Source of the DNA: a virus
Virus record (IMG/VR): IMGVR_UViG_3300027754_000392
Coordinates: 1 to 25,628 of that record
Strand: one strand, 5' to 3'
Length of the DNA stretch: 25,628 nucleotides
Positions 1 through 4,892 of the stretch are shown here, piece by piece (within the stretch, counting starts at the first letter, position 1; every line of letters starts with the position of its first letter). The position numbers and the translations under genes are program-made. The notes below the pieces were generated by a model that saw only the letters and a program-made list of their open reading frames with translations, had not been told where the DNA came from and searched no databases.

Positions 1-46
1 CCAACTGCTCCCTGTTGAACTCTAATTTTGACACTTGGTTTTGCAT
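1..46 (-). CDS. N-terminus of a gene cut by the left edge; possibly RecT-like
   Basis: An ATG at 46-44 opens a frame that stays open to the window edge, giving MQNQVSKLEFNREQL. It follows the DnaA-like gene in the same direction. The stretch LEFNREQ resembles the opening of phage RecT-type single-strand annealing proteins, which often begin with a similar F-x-R-E-Q element. With only 15 residues visible this is an inference from resemblance and gene order, not an identification. It could be any other early protein. Confidence 0.4.
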   Translation of the reverse strand, partial: MQNQVSKLEFNREQL

Positions 47-61
47 AGTTTAATGTTTATT

Positions 62-70
62 TGTGTAAAA
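62..70 (-). promoter_or_regulatory. Second DnaA-box-like site (one mismatch)
   Basis: The minus strand reads TTTTACACA, which differs from TTATNCACA only at the third base. It has the same orientation as the perfect box at 83-91, 21 bases away, close to two helical turns, so two proteins could bind the same DNA face. Weak on its own. Confidence 0.35.
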
Positions 71-82
71 ATATAAAATAGT

Positions 83-91
83 TGTGAATAA
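83..91 (-). promoter_or_regulatory. Perfect DnaA box
   Basis: The minus strand reads TTATTCACA, an exact match to the DnaA-box consensus TTATNCACA. It lies in the 51-base gap between the stop of the DnaA domain IV gene (98) and the start of the gene at the left edge (46). This placement suits autoregulation, or a binding site for host DnaA or for the phage DnaA-like protein. A single 9-mer can arise by chance, so the support comes from its position and its partner site at 62-70. Confidence 0.5.
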
Positions 92-97
92 ACAAAA

Positions 98-364
98 TTA
101 AATTAAGATATTTAAGTTGAAAACATCTTTTTTAATCGTGTCATCGTAGGGATGGGTTATGTAATTATTTACCATTTTTACTCCGTGTAATACTGTTGAA
201 TGGTCTCTATCCCCCAATATTTCGCCTATTTGCTTACAGGTTAGCCTTGTATTTTGCCTCATTAGATAAATAGCAACGTGCCTTGCCAATACGTTTTTTC
301 TTGACCTGTTTTTACCTTTGATGGCTTTTAAAGAAACATCGTAATACTCGCTTACTGTTTCCAT
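98..364 (-). CDS. Stand-alone DnaA domain IV-like DNA-binding protein
   Basis: An 88-aa protein made of little more than the C-terminal DNA-binding domain of DnaA. The start of bacterial domain IV is mirrored by METVSEYYDVSLKAIKGKNR, and the DnaA signature appears as GDRDHSTVLHG at residues 51-61, where DnaA has GGRDHSTVLHA. The R-x-x-V-L-A-R-H and L-T-x-x-x-I-G-x-x-L helices are also present. There is no AAA+ ATPase domain, so it should bind DnaA boxes without opening DNA. The ATG at 364 was chosen because it sits 5 bases after the previous gene and begins exactly at the domain. Longer forms starting at 400 or 442 overlap that gene and add unrelated residues. A perfect DnaA box lies just downstream. 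Likely roles (inferred) are regulating early transcription or replication, or competing with host DnaA. Confidence 0.85.
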   Translation of the reverse strand: METVSEYYDVSLKAIKGKNRSRKNVLARHVAIYLMRQNTRLTCKQIGEILGDRDHSTVLHGVKMVNNYITHPYDDTIKKDVFNLNILI

Positions 365-368
365 AATA

Positions 369-551
369 CTAACTCCCTTGTCCGTTTGATTCTCTTTCGC
401 CATCAGCTTTTGTTTGTAGCTGGGCATTGTCCAATAACTCATTTAATTCAATTTTTAATTTTCTAATTTGGTTTCTTAACATCTCATTCTCCATTTCTAG
501 GATTTGATTTAATCGCATAAAATCCCATTTTGACTTATCTATGTAACTCAT
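369..551 (-). CDS. Small coiled-coil protein, unknown function
   Basis: A 60-aa protein not recognised as a known family. Residues 14-42 are rich in Leu, Glu, Asn and Lys with heptad-like spacing (ILEMENEMLRNQIRKLKIEL), suggesting a short coiled coil and oligomerisation. The tail is polar and probably disordered. It lies 5 bases ahead of the DnaA-like gene and just after the 99-aa gene, so it belongs to the early operon. It could be an accessory partner for a neighbouring DNA-binding protein, but nothing in the sequence shows that. Confidence 0.65.
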   Translation of the reverse strand: MSYIDKSKWDFMRLNQILEMENEMLRNQIRKLKIELNELLDNAQLQTKADGERESNGQGS

Positions 552-553
552 AT

Positions 554-853
554 TTAAAATCTTAAAAGGTTAACAGGTAACATAAACTCCTCCGCAATAA
601 TATAAAGGTCAACGACTAGCCATTTATAGCTTCTTAATAATCGTTTCTCTATATCGTGCATCCTTGCAATCTTAATAAGGAAATCGTTTTCAGTAGAGAA
701 TAAACGAATGTTGTCGTAAGGTCCAGCTTGTCGGTAAATTCTTAAGTCATTCTCAATGGATTCCCTTCTTAATTGTGCCTTTGTAATAAGTTCTAATAGG
801 CAGTTGCCTCTTTGCAATAGTTGTCTTTGTCTTTGGTTTTGATGGAGTGTCAT
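554..853 (-). CDS. Hypothetical early protein, 99 aa
   Basis: No known family recognised. The N-terminus is rich in Gln and Arg (HQNQRQRQLLQRGN), and the rest alternates charged and aliphatic residues as in a mostly helical protein, with an aromatic/hydrophobic C-terminal half (WLVVDLYIIAEEF). No signal peptide or convincing membrane helix. Spacing is 2 bases to the next gene and 3 bases from the previous one, so it is a tightly packed member of the early operon. Confidence 0.65.
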   Translation of the reverse strand: MTLHQNQRQRQLLQRGNCLLELITKAQLRRESIENDLRIYRQAGPYDNIRLFSTENDFLIKIARMHDIEKRLLRSYKWLVVDLYIIAEEFMLPVNLLRF

Positions 854-856
854 AGT

Positions 857-1003
857 TTAATTTTTAGATTCATAGTATTTTTGTACAATAATGGAAACTA
901 ATTTGCTGGGAGCGAGATACATTTTCTTTGCCTCTGCATCCACTTTCTTTTTGATTAATTCAGGTAACCTGATACACACTACTTCTTGTTTTTCTTTTTT
1001 CAT
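857..1003 (-). CDS. Ribbon-helix-helix (Arc/MetJ-type) DNA-binding protein
   Basis: A 48-aa protein with the layout of ribbon-helix-helix regulators: a basic N-terminus, a short strand (EVVCIRLPE) followed by helix 1 (LIKKKVDAEAKKM) and helix 2 (APSKLVSIIVQKYYES). Proteins of this class bind operators as dimers of dimers, the strand lying in the major groove. The ATG at 1003 is preferred over one at 1042, because the extra 13 residues come from the region encoding the upstream micropeptide. It lies downstream of the palindromic control region at 1.8-2.2 kb, whose inverted repeats are plausible operators (inference). It could instead be an antitoxin-like protein, but no toxin partner is evident. 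Confidence 0.65.
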   Translation of the reverse strand: MKKEKQEVVCIRLPELIKKKVDAEAKKMYLAPSKLVSIIVQKYYESKN

Positions 1004-1004
1004 A

Positions 1005-1091
1005 TTATAGGTTTTGTAAATAAGCACACATAATGAAAGCAACGATTAATATAACGATTGCTTGAAAGTTCTTGTTTTGTTGTTCTGACAT
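1005..1091 (-). CDS. Single-helix membrane micropeptide, 28 aa
   Basis: A 28-aa frame: a polar N-terminus (MSEQQNKN), one hydrophobic helix (residues 9-25, FQAIVILIVAFIMCAYL) and a short polar end. It fills the gap between the 59-aa gene (stop 1094) and the ribbon-helix-helix gene (start 1003), with 2 and 1 bases between coding regions. That packing and the clear membrane segment argue that it is expressed. Function unknown. Confidence 0.5.
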   Translation of the reverse strand: MSEQQNKNFQAIVILIVAFIMCAYLQNL

Positions 1092-1093
1092 AA

Positions 1094-1273
1094 TTAAAGT
1101 TTTACGATTGATAAAATAATTTGATTGTTTGCAAGGTCAATGGTGCGAAATTTGACTAGGAAAAACCTGCTACCATCAATTTCATAATCAAGGAATACGT
1201 TGTCGCCTCCTAATGGAATAAACTGCCCATTGTAGGGGTAAAAATTGTTTTCGTAAGCTAATACTGATTTCAT
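1094..1273 (-). CDS. Hypothetical early protein, 59 aa
   Basis: A 59-aa frame beginning MKSVLAYENNFYPYNG and ending SIVKL. Alternating hydrophobic and polar residues (NVFLDYEIDG, RFFLVKFRTIDL) suggest a small beta-rich domain. The ATG at 1273 follows an AT-rich leader with runs of AAAAC, as upstream of several neighbours. It is 17 bases after the 70-aa gene and 2 bases before the micropeptide. No family recognised; the gene model is well supported by packing. Confidence 0.6.
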   Translation of the reverse strand: MKSVLAYENNFYPYNGQFIPLGGDNVFLDYEIDGSRFFLVKFRTIDLANNQIILSIVKL

Positions 1274-1290
1274 ATTGTTTTGTTTTGGTT

Positions 1291-1503
1291 TTATATTTTA
1301 CTTCCTTTATTTACTTTAACTACTTTCATAACTTTATAGCTATCCCAAGTGTTTTTAACTGTAAAGACAGGTTGAAATCCCTTATTGATATATGACAATG
1401 CTTTATTGTAAAATGTCATATTAAGATGCCCACATCTTTTGTATGTGTTAATAGTTTTAATTAAAGTTTCTTTTGTGCAAGGTTCGTATCTAAATGTAAA
1501 CAT
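1291..1503 (-). CDS. Hypothetical early protein, 70 aa
   Basis: Unrecognised 70-aa basic protein (many Lys, Thr and Asn). The N-terminal half looks helical (KETLIKTINTYKRCGHLN); the C-terminal half carries strand-like segments (FQPVFTVKNTWDSYKVMKVVKV). Its 5' leader contains the hairpin cluster at 1529-1563, so its expression could depend on RNA structure. Single Cys residues at 9 and 24 do not form an obvious metal site. Confidence 0.6.
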   Translation of the reverse strand: MFTFRYEPCTKETLIKTINTYKRCGHLNMTFYNKALSYINKGFQPVFTVKNTWDSYKVMKVVKVNKGSKI

Positions 1504-1528
1504 ATACTTGGTTTTGATTTTAAAATAT

Positions 1529-1563
1529 GTGCGTTGGTCAGCCGCACCCCTGACTTTGGGGGT
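1529..1563 (-). promoter_or_regulatory. Intergenic RNA hairpin cluster with competing stems
   Basis: Between the 59-aa gene (stop at 1570) and the 70-aa gene (start at 1503) the minus strand can form an ACCCC/GGGGT stem (1559-1563 with 1546-1550) and a GTGCG/CGCAC stem (1543-1547 with 1529-1533). A third stem GTCAG/CTGAC (1550-1554 with 1537-1541) uses bases of both and cannot coexist with them. The GC content is striking against the AT-rich surroundings. The sequence after the last stem is ATATTTTAAAAT, not a clean U-run. An attenuator, processing site or protein-binding element is possible. Confidence 0.45.
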
Positions 1564-1569
1564 TAGTAT

Positions 1570-1749
1570 TTAATCATTCCAATTATCAGTATCTAATGTC
1601 CAATAATTGTATTCTGAAATATTGTGTGGATGTTTGCCTTTAGCATAATTTAAAGCATTACCAAAACAATCAGAAACAACTTCATATCTTGTTTCATATT
1701 CGTTTTCTAATCCAGCAAAACTTGTAATGTAAATAATAAATGTTTTCAT
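1570..1749 (-). CDS. Hypothetical first gene of the early operon, 59 aa
   Basis: A 59-aa acidic, aromatic-rich protein starting MKTFIIYITSFAGLENEYET and ending NWND. The opening resembles small proteins with an N-terminal strand followed by a helix (NALNYAKGKHP). It is not a recognised family. It is the first gene after the control region and has the window's best promoter 42 bases upstream (-7 box TATATTTG at 1798-1791), so it may be strongly and early expressed. Confidence 0.6.
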   Translation of the reverse strand: MKTFIIYITSFAGLENEYETRYEVVSDCFGNALNYAKGKHPHNISEYNYWTLDTDNWND

Positions 1750-1790
1750 AATTTTTGGTTTTTCAATTGGGTTAATTCCCTTTTGTTACA

Positions 1791-1820
1791 CAAATATATA
1801 AAAGATTACAATACCAACAA
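1791..1820 (-). promoter_or_regulatory. Bacteroidota-type promoter of the early operon
   Basis: On the minus strand a -7 box TATATTTG (1798-1791) matches TAnnTTTG exactly, and TTG (1820-1818) lies 19 bases upstream, as expected for the -33 element of Bacteroidota sigma factors. The predicted transcript starts near 1787 and has a leader of about 35-40 bases before the ATG at 1749. This is the window's most complete promoter. Confidence 0.6.
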
Positions 1821-1914
1821 TAAATTATTTAAATTATTATTGTTAAAATAGTGTTAAAATGCTATGTATTTGAAAATCAAAGAGTTATGCAATAAGTTCA
1901 CTAATAGAGAACTT

Positions 1915-2034
1915 TTGTAACCAAATTGTTAAATAGTTAGGGTATAATATGTTAATTGTTGTAACATTATTAGGGTAGATATGTTACTGATTTATAAGGG
2001 ATTGTAACAAGATTTGTTAATTGTTAGTAGCTAT
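1915..2034. repeat. Three degenerate direct repeats with TTGTAAC core
   Basis: TTGTAAC occurs at 1915, 1959 and 2002, spaced 44 and 43 bases apart. Sub-elements are shared: GTTAATTGTT at 1951 and 2016; TTAGGGTA followed by ATATGTTA near 1938 and 1970; and TTGTAAC, AATT, GTTAA in the first and third units. The mosaic sharing looks like decayed tandem duplication or iteron-like binding sites. Confidence 0.4.
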
Positions 2035-2063
2035 ACTACGCAAATGTTCACATTTTTAAACCT

Positions 2064-2079
2064 TTCACGGATTCGTGAA
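2064..2079. promoter_or_regulatory. Perfect palindrome, operator-like
   Basis: TTCACGGATTCGTGAA has two 6-base arms around GATT, extended on the right by C. A further GTTCAC half-site at 2046-2051 matches the outer arm, so three half-sites lie within 35 bases. It falls just inside the predicted transcript of the promoter at 2101-2132. It suits a dimeric repressor site or an RNA hairpin in the leader. Confidence 0.45.
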
Positions 2080-2100
2080 CATTATAAACTCTTGTTGTAC

Positions 2101-2132
2101 CAAAATTATAAAGTCAAGCTATAACTTGACAA
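2101..2132 (-). promoter_or_regulatory. Candidate promoter with a palindrome in its spacer
   Basis: The minus strand has a -7 box TAATTTTG (2108-2101) and TTG at 2132-2130, 21 bases upstream. The spacer is almost filled by GTCAAG-CTATAA-CTTGAC (2113-2130), a perfect inverted repeat overlapping the -33 element. A repressor bound there would block polymerase, the usual logic of phage early control. The candidate binder is unknown; the downstream ribbon-helix-helix protein is one possibility. Confidence 0.45.
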
Positions 2133-2180
2133 ATGAGCCAAATACAAGTCAATATCGGCTCAATGTGACTTATATGGAAC

Positions 2181-2204
2181 AAATGCACATCAAAAAGTGC
2201 ATTT
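2181..2204. repeat. 8-bp inverted repeat hairpin
   Basis: AAATGCAC (2181-2188) pairs with GTGCATTT (2197-2204) around ATCAAAAA. The low-GC stem is not followed by a long U-run in either direction, so a protein site or DNA cruciform is as likely as a terminator. Confidence 0.4.
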
Positions 2205-2241
2205 TATGACACATTACGCATATTTACGAATACATACGGAT

Positions 2242-2274
2242 AAAAAAAAGGAGGCATCGTAGAAACGAACCTCC
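2242..2274 (-). terminator. Second (distal) terminator of the late transcript
   Basis: On the minus strand GGAGG (2274-2270) pairs with CCTCC (2254-2250), with an inner CGT/ACG pairing, followed directly by eight U residues (2249-2242). This is a classical intrinsic terminator for leftward transcription, 40-odd bases beyond the first one. Confidence 0.75.
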
Positions 2275-2316
2275 GTAAAACCATTTGTCTATTAAACTAT
2301 GCTCACAAACTTACAT

Positions 2317-2344
2317 AAAAAAACTCGGCTTTTTAGACCGAGTT
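2317..2344 (-). terminator. First terminator of the late transcript
   Basis: On the minus strand AACTCGG (2344-2338) pairs with CCGAGTT (2328-2322), with a 9-base loop and a following U-run (about 2323-2317). It lies 28 bases after the stop of the metallopeptidase-like gene and closes the long late operon. Confidence 0.75.
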
Positions 2345-2372
2345 AAACCAACATATGAGAAAACCAAACAAC

Positions 2373-2642
2373 CTACTTTGACCCATCCTGTAAAGGCATA
2401 TCATTACTGTCATCAATTTTACGATAACCTTCTTTCCATAAGATGTTAGTCAAAGTTACACTTTTGCGTATAATCGCCTTTTCATCATCCGTTGGGTTCA
2501 ACAGGTGTAATACTTCGTGTAACAATATTTCAAGGTGTTTCTTGCCCTTTAATCTTGTATCTATATATACAATACCATCACTCTCTGCAATGCCGTGTGC
2601 TTGTTCTCTGCCCAATTTCTTGTATATGATTTTAATTTTCAT
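2373..2642 (-). CDS. Minimal HExxH zinc metallopeptidase-like protein
   Basis: An 89-aa protein with HEVLH at residues 42-46 in a helix after two predicted strands (KIKIIYKKLG and GIVYIDTRL), the arrangement of the zincin core. The helix ends LLNPTDDE; an acidic residue at 52-54 could be a third zinc ligand, but no downstream His/Glu ligand is obvious. It resembles the compact metallopeptidase domains of ImmA/IrrE- or SprT-like proteins, but is shorter than either. Substrate unknown. It overlaps the previous small gene by 11 bases and is the last gene before the tandem terminators. It may be an active protease or a degenerate domain used for binding. Confidence 0.55.
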   Translation of the reverse strand: MKIKIIYKKLGREQAHGIAESDGIVYIDTRLKGKKHLEILLHEVLHLLNPTDDEKAIIRKSVTLTNILWKEGYRKIDDSNDMPLQDGSK

Positions 2643-2826
2643 TCTTTAAAACTGCTTCATCAGGTCGTTCAACTTCTTTTATTATTACTTTATTGCCACC
2701 TCTTATTTTGGATAGCATACGTTTAACATCCTCCTCCATCTTGTAATATTCTGATAGTTTCTTTACTAGATAACTTTCTTGTTCGGATAATGTCATTTTG
2801 TTGAATGCTTTAGGAAGTTTAATCAT
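2632..2826 (-). CDS. Small helical charged protein, 64 aa
   Basis: Unrecognised 64-aa protein, strongly charged and probably helical throughout the first 45 residues (MTLSEQESYLVKKLSEYYKM). It begins 8 bases after the exonuclease gene and overlaps the metallopeptidase-like gene, suggesting translational coupling with one of them. No membrane segment or metal motif. Confidence 0.6.
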   Translation of the reverse strand: MIKLPKAFNKMTLSEQESYLVKKLSEYYKMEEDVKRMLSKIRGGNKVIIKEVERPDEAVLKNEN

Positions 2827-2833
2827 CTCTATA

Positions 2834-3583
2834 TTATTTGTCAGTTTTAGAATGGTATTTATTACAAGTATTGCATTTGTATTGTATTCTAGTCAATCCT
2901 GTTGCGGTTACAACTTTATTATTTCTTATTAATTCATCACTTCCACATTCAGGGCAAGTTCCTCTATCCTGTCCAAATACAACTCCGTAATGTGTTTTGG
3001 GTTCTATGTGATTGCTTAAAGCCTTGTAAACTTGTTCTAATAATACCACATCTTTTTTGCAATATTTAATCATTTTCTCCATTGCAACTTTGTCCTTTTT
3101 TAAAAGAATATCTTTCCAAAGACTGTATTCAGTTTTAATCTTTTGACCTAAACCTAAATAATCGGCTATGTAATTAAGTCTATTTGAGTTAAATTTGAAC
3201 TTTGACCTTGCTACTTTTAAAGTATCTATTGTAACGTATTTAGGAAACATATCTATCTTGTGAAATAGGCATCGTGTACGAATCCAAGCTAAATCAAATT
3301 TGTCTCCATTATGACCTATCATTTCGTTAGAAAGATTTGCAACCTCAATAAACTTTTGTAGCATTGTTTTGTCGTTCTGCTTTGCATCCCATTGTAAGGA
3401 ATAAACCTCCTTTTCATCTTCCCATTTGTAACAAATACAAATGATTGCACGTTCTTGTATAATGTTTGAATAATCAATATTCTTTTTGTAACCAGCTTCC
3501 CAAAACAATCCTATGTTTGGCGAAGTTTCGATGTCGAAAAATAGCCTTCTCCGCTTTGTTTTAAGCGTGTTTGGAGTTGTCAT
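2834..3583 (-). CDS. DEDDy-type 3'-5' exonuclease with C-terminal zinc ribbon
   Basis: A 249-aa protein of the RNase H-like exonuclease fold. Motif ExoI is FFDIETSP (D17, E19), ExoII is HNGDKFDLAWI (D94 or D97) and ExoIII is YCKKDVVLLEQV with Y174 and D178, the Y-x3-D spacing of the DEDDy class. It most resembles the predicted YprB-type exonucleases used by phages. Residues 210-240 add a zinc ribbon (C210-x2-C213 and C237-x2-C240), likely for nucleic-acid binding. Expected activity is metal-dependent 3'-5' digestion of DNA or RNA; the substrate cannot be told from sequence. It lies directly after the lysozyme, an odd place for a DNA-metabolism gene, but in the same operon. Confidence 0.85.
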   Translation of the reverse strand: MTTPNTLKTKRRRLFFDIETSPNIGLFWEAGYKKNIDYSNIIQERAIICICYKWEDEKEVYSLQWDAKQNDKTMLQKFIEVANLSNEMIGHNGDKFDLAWIRTRCLFHKIDMFPKYVTIDTLKVARSKFKFNSNRLNYIADYLGLGQKIKTEYSLWKDILLKKDKVAMEKMIKYCKKDVVLLEQVYKALSNHIEPKTHYGVVFGQDRGTCPECGSDELIRNNKVVTATGLTRIQYKCNTCNKYHSKTDK

Positions 3584-3596
3584 ATATTTAGTTTTG

Positions 3597-4199
3597 TTAT
3601 GCTATTGAATCCCTTATCAAATCAGCTTCGGCTTCCCTTCTCAAAACCAAGCCATCTAAATTTTTATGTTCCCACAATCTTTTGCTCTTTTCAATCTCCT
3701 CTGCAATTCCGTGATAATCTTGCTTTGCAACTAAATCCACGATTGCTTTCATTTCCGTTCTTGAATCGCCTTCTAATTTCATTCCTCTATTGTAAACCAT
3801 AGAAACCAATGCTCCCTGTGTGTCCTCGTTTAATGTTTCTAATTGCGGATAAATCAATTTAGTCATTTGAAAGTATCTAGGAATTGATGTCTTAACGAAA
3901 ACCTCGTATGCAATATTGTACGGAATACGGACATTTAATATTTCGCCTTTCATCATGGCCTTAACTCCTTCGCCTTTAATACCGCAAAATCTTTTAAGGG
4001 CATTCAAATAGTTTAGGTTTAAATCCTTCCAATCAGTAAAAAGGGTTTTCTCCGTGCAATAGCCGATATCATAGCCAATCCCAATGGTGCATCCTGATTG
4101 CCCACCTGCCCACGTAGGTTTGTTGTACTTTTTTTCGTACACGGTACGACCACCAATTTCTTGCTGGATAATTAAATCTACACTTTTACGACTTATCAT
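3597..4199 (-). CDS. Phage lysozyme / endolysin (GH24-like)
   Basis: A 200-aa muramidase-like protein. Residues 9-17 contain the catalytic Glu (LIIQQEIGG, E14), followed at 36-44 by GCTIGIGYD, the T/C-x-G-x-G-x-D beta element of GH24-type lysozymes. Residues 128-139 (QGALVSMVYNRG) match the conserved L-V-x-x-x-x-N-x-G helix. It would cut the glycan backbone of host peptidoglycan. There is no signal peptide, so export should depend on a holin; the preceding 58-aa membrane protein fits and overlaps its start. A pesticin-like or other GH24 relative is possible, but the lysozyme role is well supported. Confidence 0.82.
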   Translation of the reverse strand: MISRKSVDLIIQQEIGGRTVYEKKYNKPTWAGGQSGCTIGIGYDIGYCTEKTLFTDWKDLNLNYLNALKRFCGIKGEGVKAMMKGEILNVRIPYNIAYEVFVKTSIPRYFQMTKLIYPQLETLNEDTQGALVSMVYNRGMKLEGDSRTEMKAIVDLVAKQDYHGIAEEIEKSKRLWEHKNLDGLVLRREAEADLIRDSIA

Positions 4200-4362
4200 T
4201 TTTCTTAAGTATTGAATCAGGACTAAATACTAAACCAATTCCAAGTGTTATAACAACAACTGCTCCTGTCCAATCCGCCTTACCCATAAAAACACTTGCT
4301 AAACCGCCACCGATAATTACTAAACCCATTAGGCTAGTTTTCCATTCCATTACGTTTTTCAT
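4186..4362 (-). CDS. Two-helix membrane protein, putative holin
   Basis: A 58-aa frame starting MKNVMEWKTSLMG with two hydrophobic stretches (about residues 11-26 and 33-47, split by MGKADWTG) and a short charged tail (ILKKNDKS). Size, two helices and a start immediately upstream of the lysozyme, overlapping its first 14 bases, are those of a small holin. It also overlaps the previous gene by 4 bases. No family motif proves the function; it may be another lysis-cassette membrane protein. Confidence 0.65.
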   Translation of the reverse strand: MKNVMEWKTSLMGLVIIGGGLASVFMGKADWTGAVVVITLGIGLVFSPDSILKKNDKS

Positions 4363-4892
4363 AATATCTTTTTTAAATATCCTATTTGCAACTGATTTGT
4401 AGTTACACTAAATTGAAATAAGTCATTTTTAGCCGTTTTAAACCCAATGCCAACTCCTACACCCACTTTTTCATCAAACCGCCTTAAATCGCCTATAAAC
4501 CCCAAATAAACCTCTTTTTTAGATGGGTTTACTTTGGTAGTTTCTATTCTTATCGTTCTTTTCTCTATTTCTGCCTTAAATCCCCTTCCTTTTATCTTGT
4601 TTTCGCTTATGGTGTCGCTTATGTATGCGTACCCAAGTGAATCTATGCGTATTGTATCGTTGTAGTTTCGGACCAGCTTATAATCTTCAACTATCCTCAT
4701 AGTATCGTGGATGGTTAAAGTATCAATACCCAAAACGACAAAAGGGATTGAATCCCCTTTGCGATATTTAAAGACCTTCTCAACTTTTACAATAGTGTCA
4801 ACCTTTGTTATTACTATCGGTTCGACATTCTTTGGACTGAATATAAATATTAGCACCACAATTAATAATATGGTAACTAATATCTCTTTCAA
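4359..4892 (-). CDS. Membrane-anchored envelope protein, spanin candidate
   Basis: A 177-aa protein with an N-terminal hydrophobic anchor (residues 4-19, ILVTILLIVVLIFIFS), then a Thr/Asp/Ile-rich periplasmic-type region (VDTIVKVE, DTLTIHDTMRI, DTIRI) and a C-terminal strand-rich region (VGVGVGIGF, LFQFSVTT, LQIGYLKKIL). Similar anchored proteins sit in lysis regions of Bacteroidota phages. A role in bridging to or disrupting the outer membrane is inferred from position and topology. Translation starts at TTG (4892-4890), overlapping the TGA of the upstream gene as TTGA, so the two are probably coupled. Confidence 0.6.
   Translation of the reverse strand: MKEILVTILLIVVLIFIFSPKNVEPIVITKVDTIVKVEKVFKYRKGDSIPFVVLGIDTLTIHDTMRIVEDYKLVRNYNDTIRIDSLGYAYISDTISENKIKGRGFKAEIEKRTIRIETTKVNPSKKEVYLGFIGDLRRFDEKVGVGVGIGFKTAKNDLFQFSVTTNQLQIGYLKKIL

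Larger units (their letters stand above)
1821..2241. other. Gene-free control region; candidate operator or origin region
   Basis: About 420 bases with no credible gene on either strand, lying between the late terminators and the early promoter. It holds three spaced TTGTAAC repeats (1915-2034), a perfect palindrome (2064-2079), a promoter with a palindrome in its spacer (2101-2132), a TGAGCC/GGCTCA inverted repeat (2134-2139 with 2157-2162) and an AAATGCAC/GTGCATTT hairpin (2181-2204). This density of symmetric sites suggests a regulatory switch or replication origin. No TTATNCACA box was found in it. Confidence 0.5.

Noticed and set aside
98-442. DnaA-like protein starting at 442 or 400
   Set aside because: The extra residues come from the coding sequence of the neighbouring coiled-coil gene and precede the domain boundary.
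1915-2034. CRISPR-like array
   Set aside because: Only three imperfect short repeats with no uniform spacers and no cas genes; iteron-like or decayed duplication is a better reading.
2181-2204. AAATGCAC/GTGCATTT as a terminator
   Set aside because: GC-poor stem and no proper U-run on either strand.
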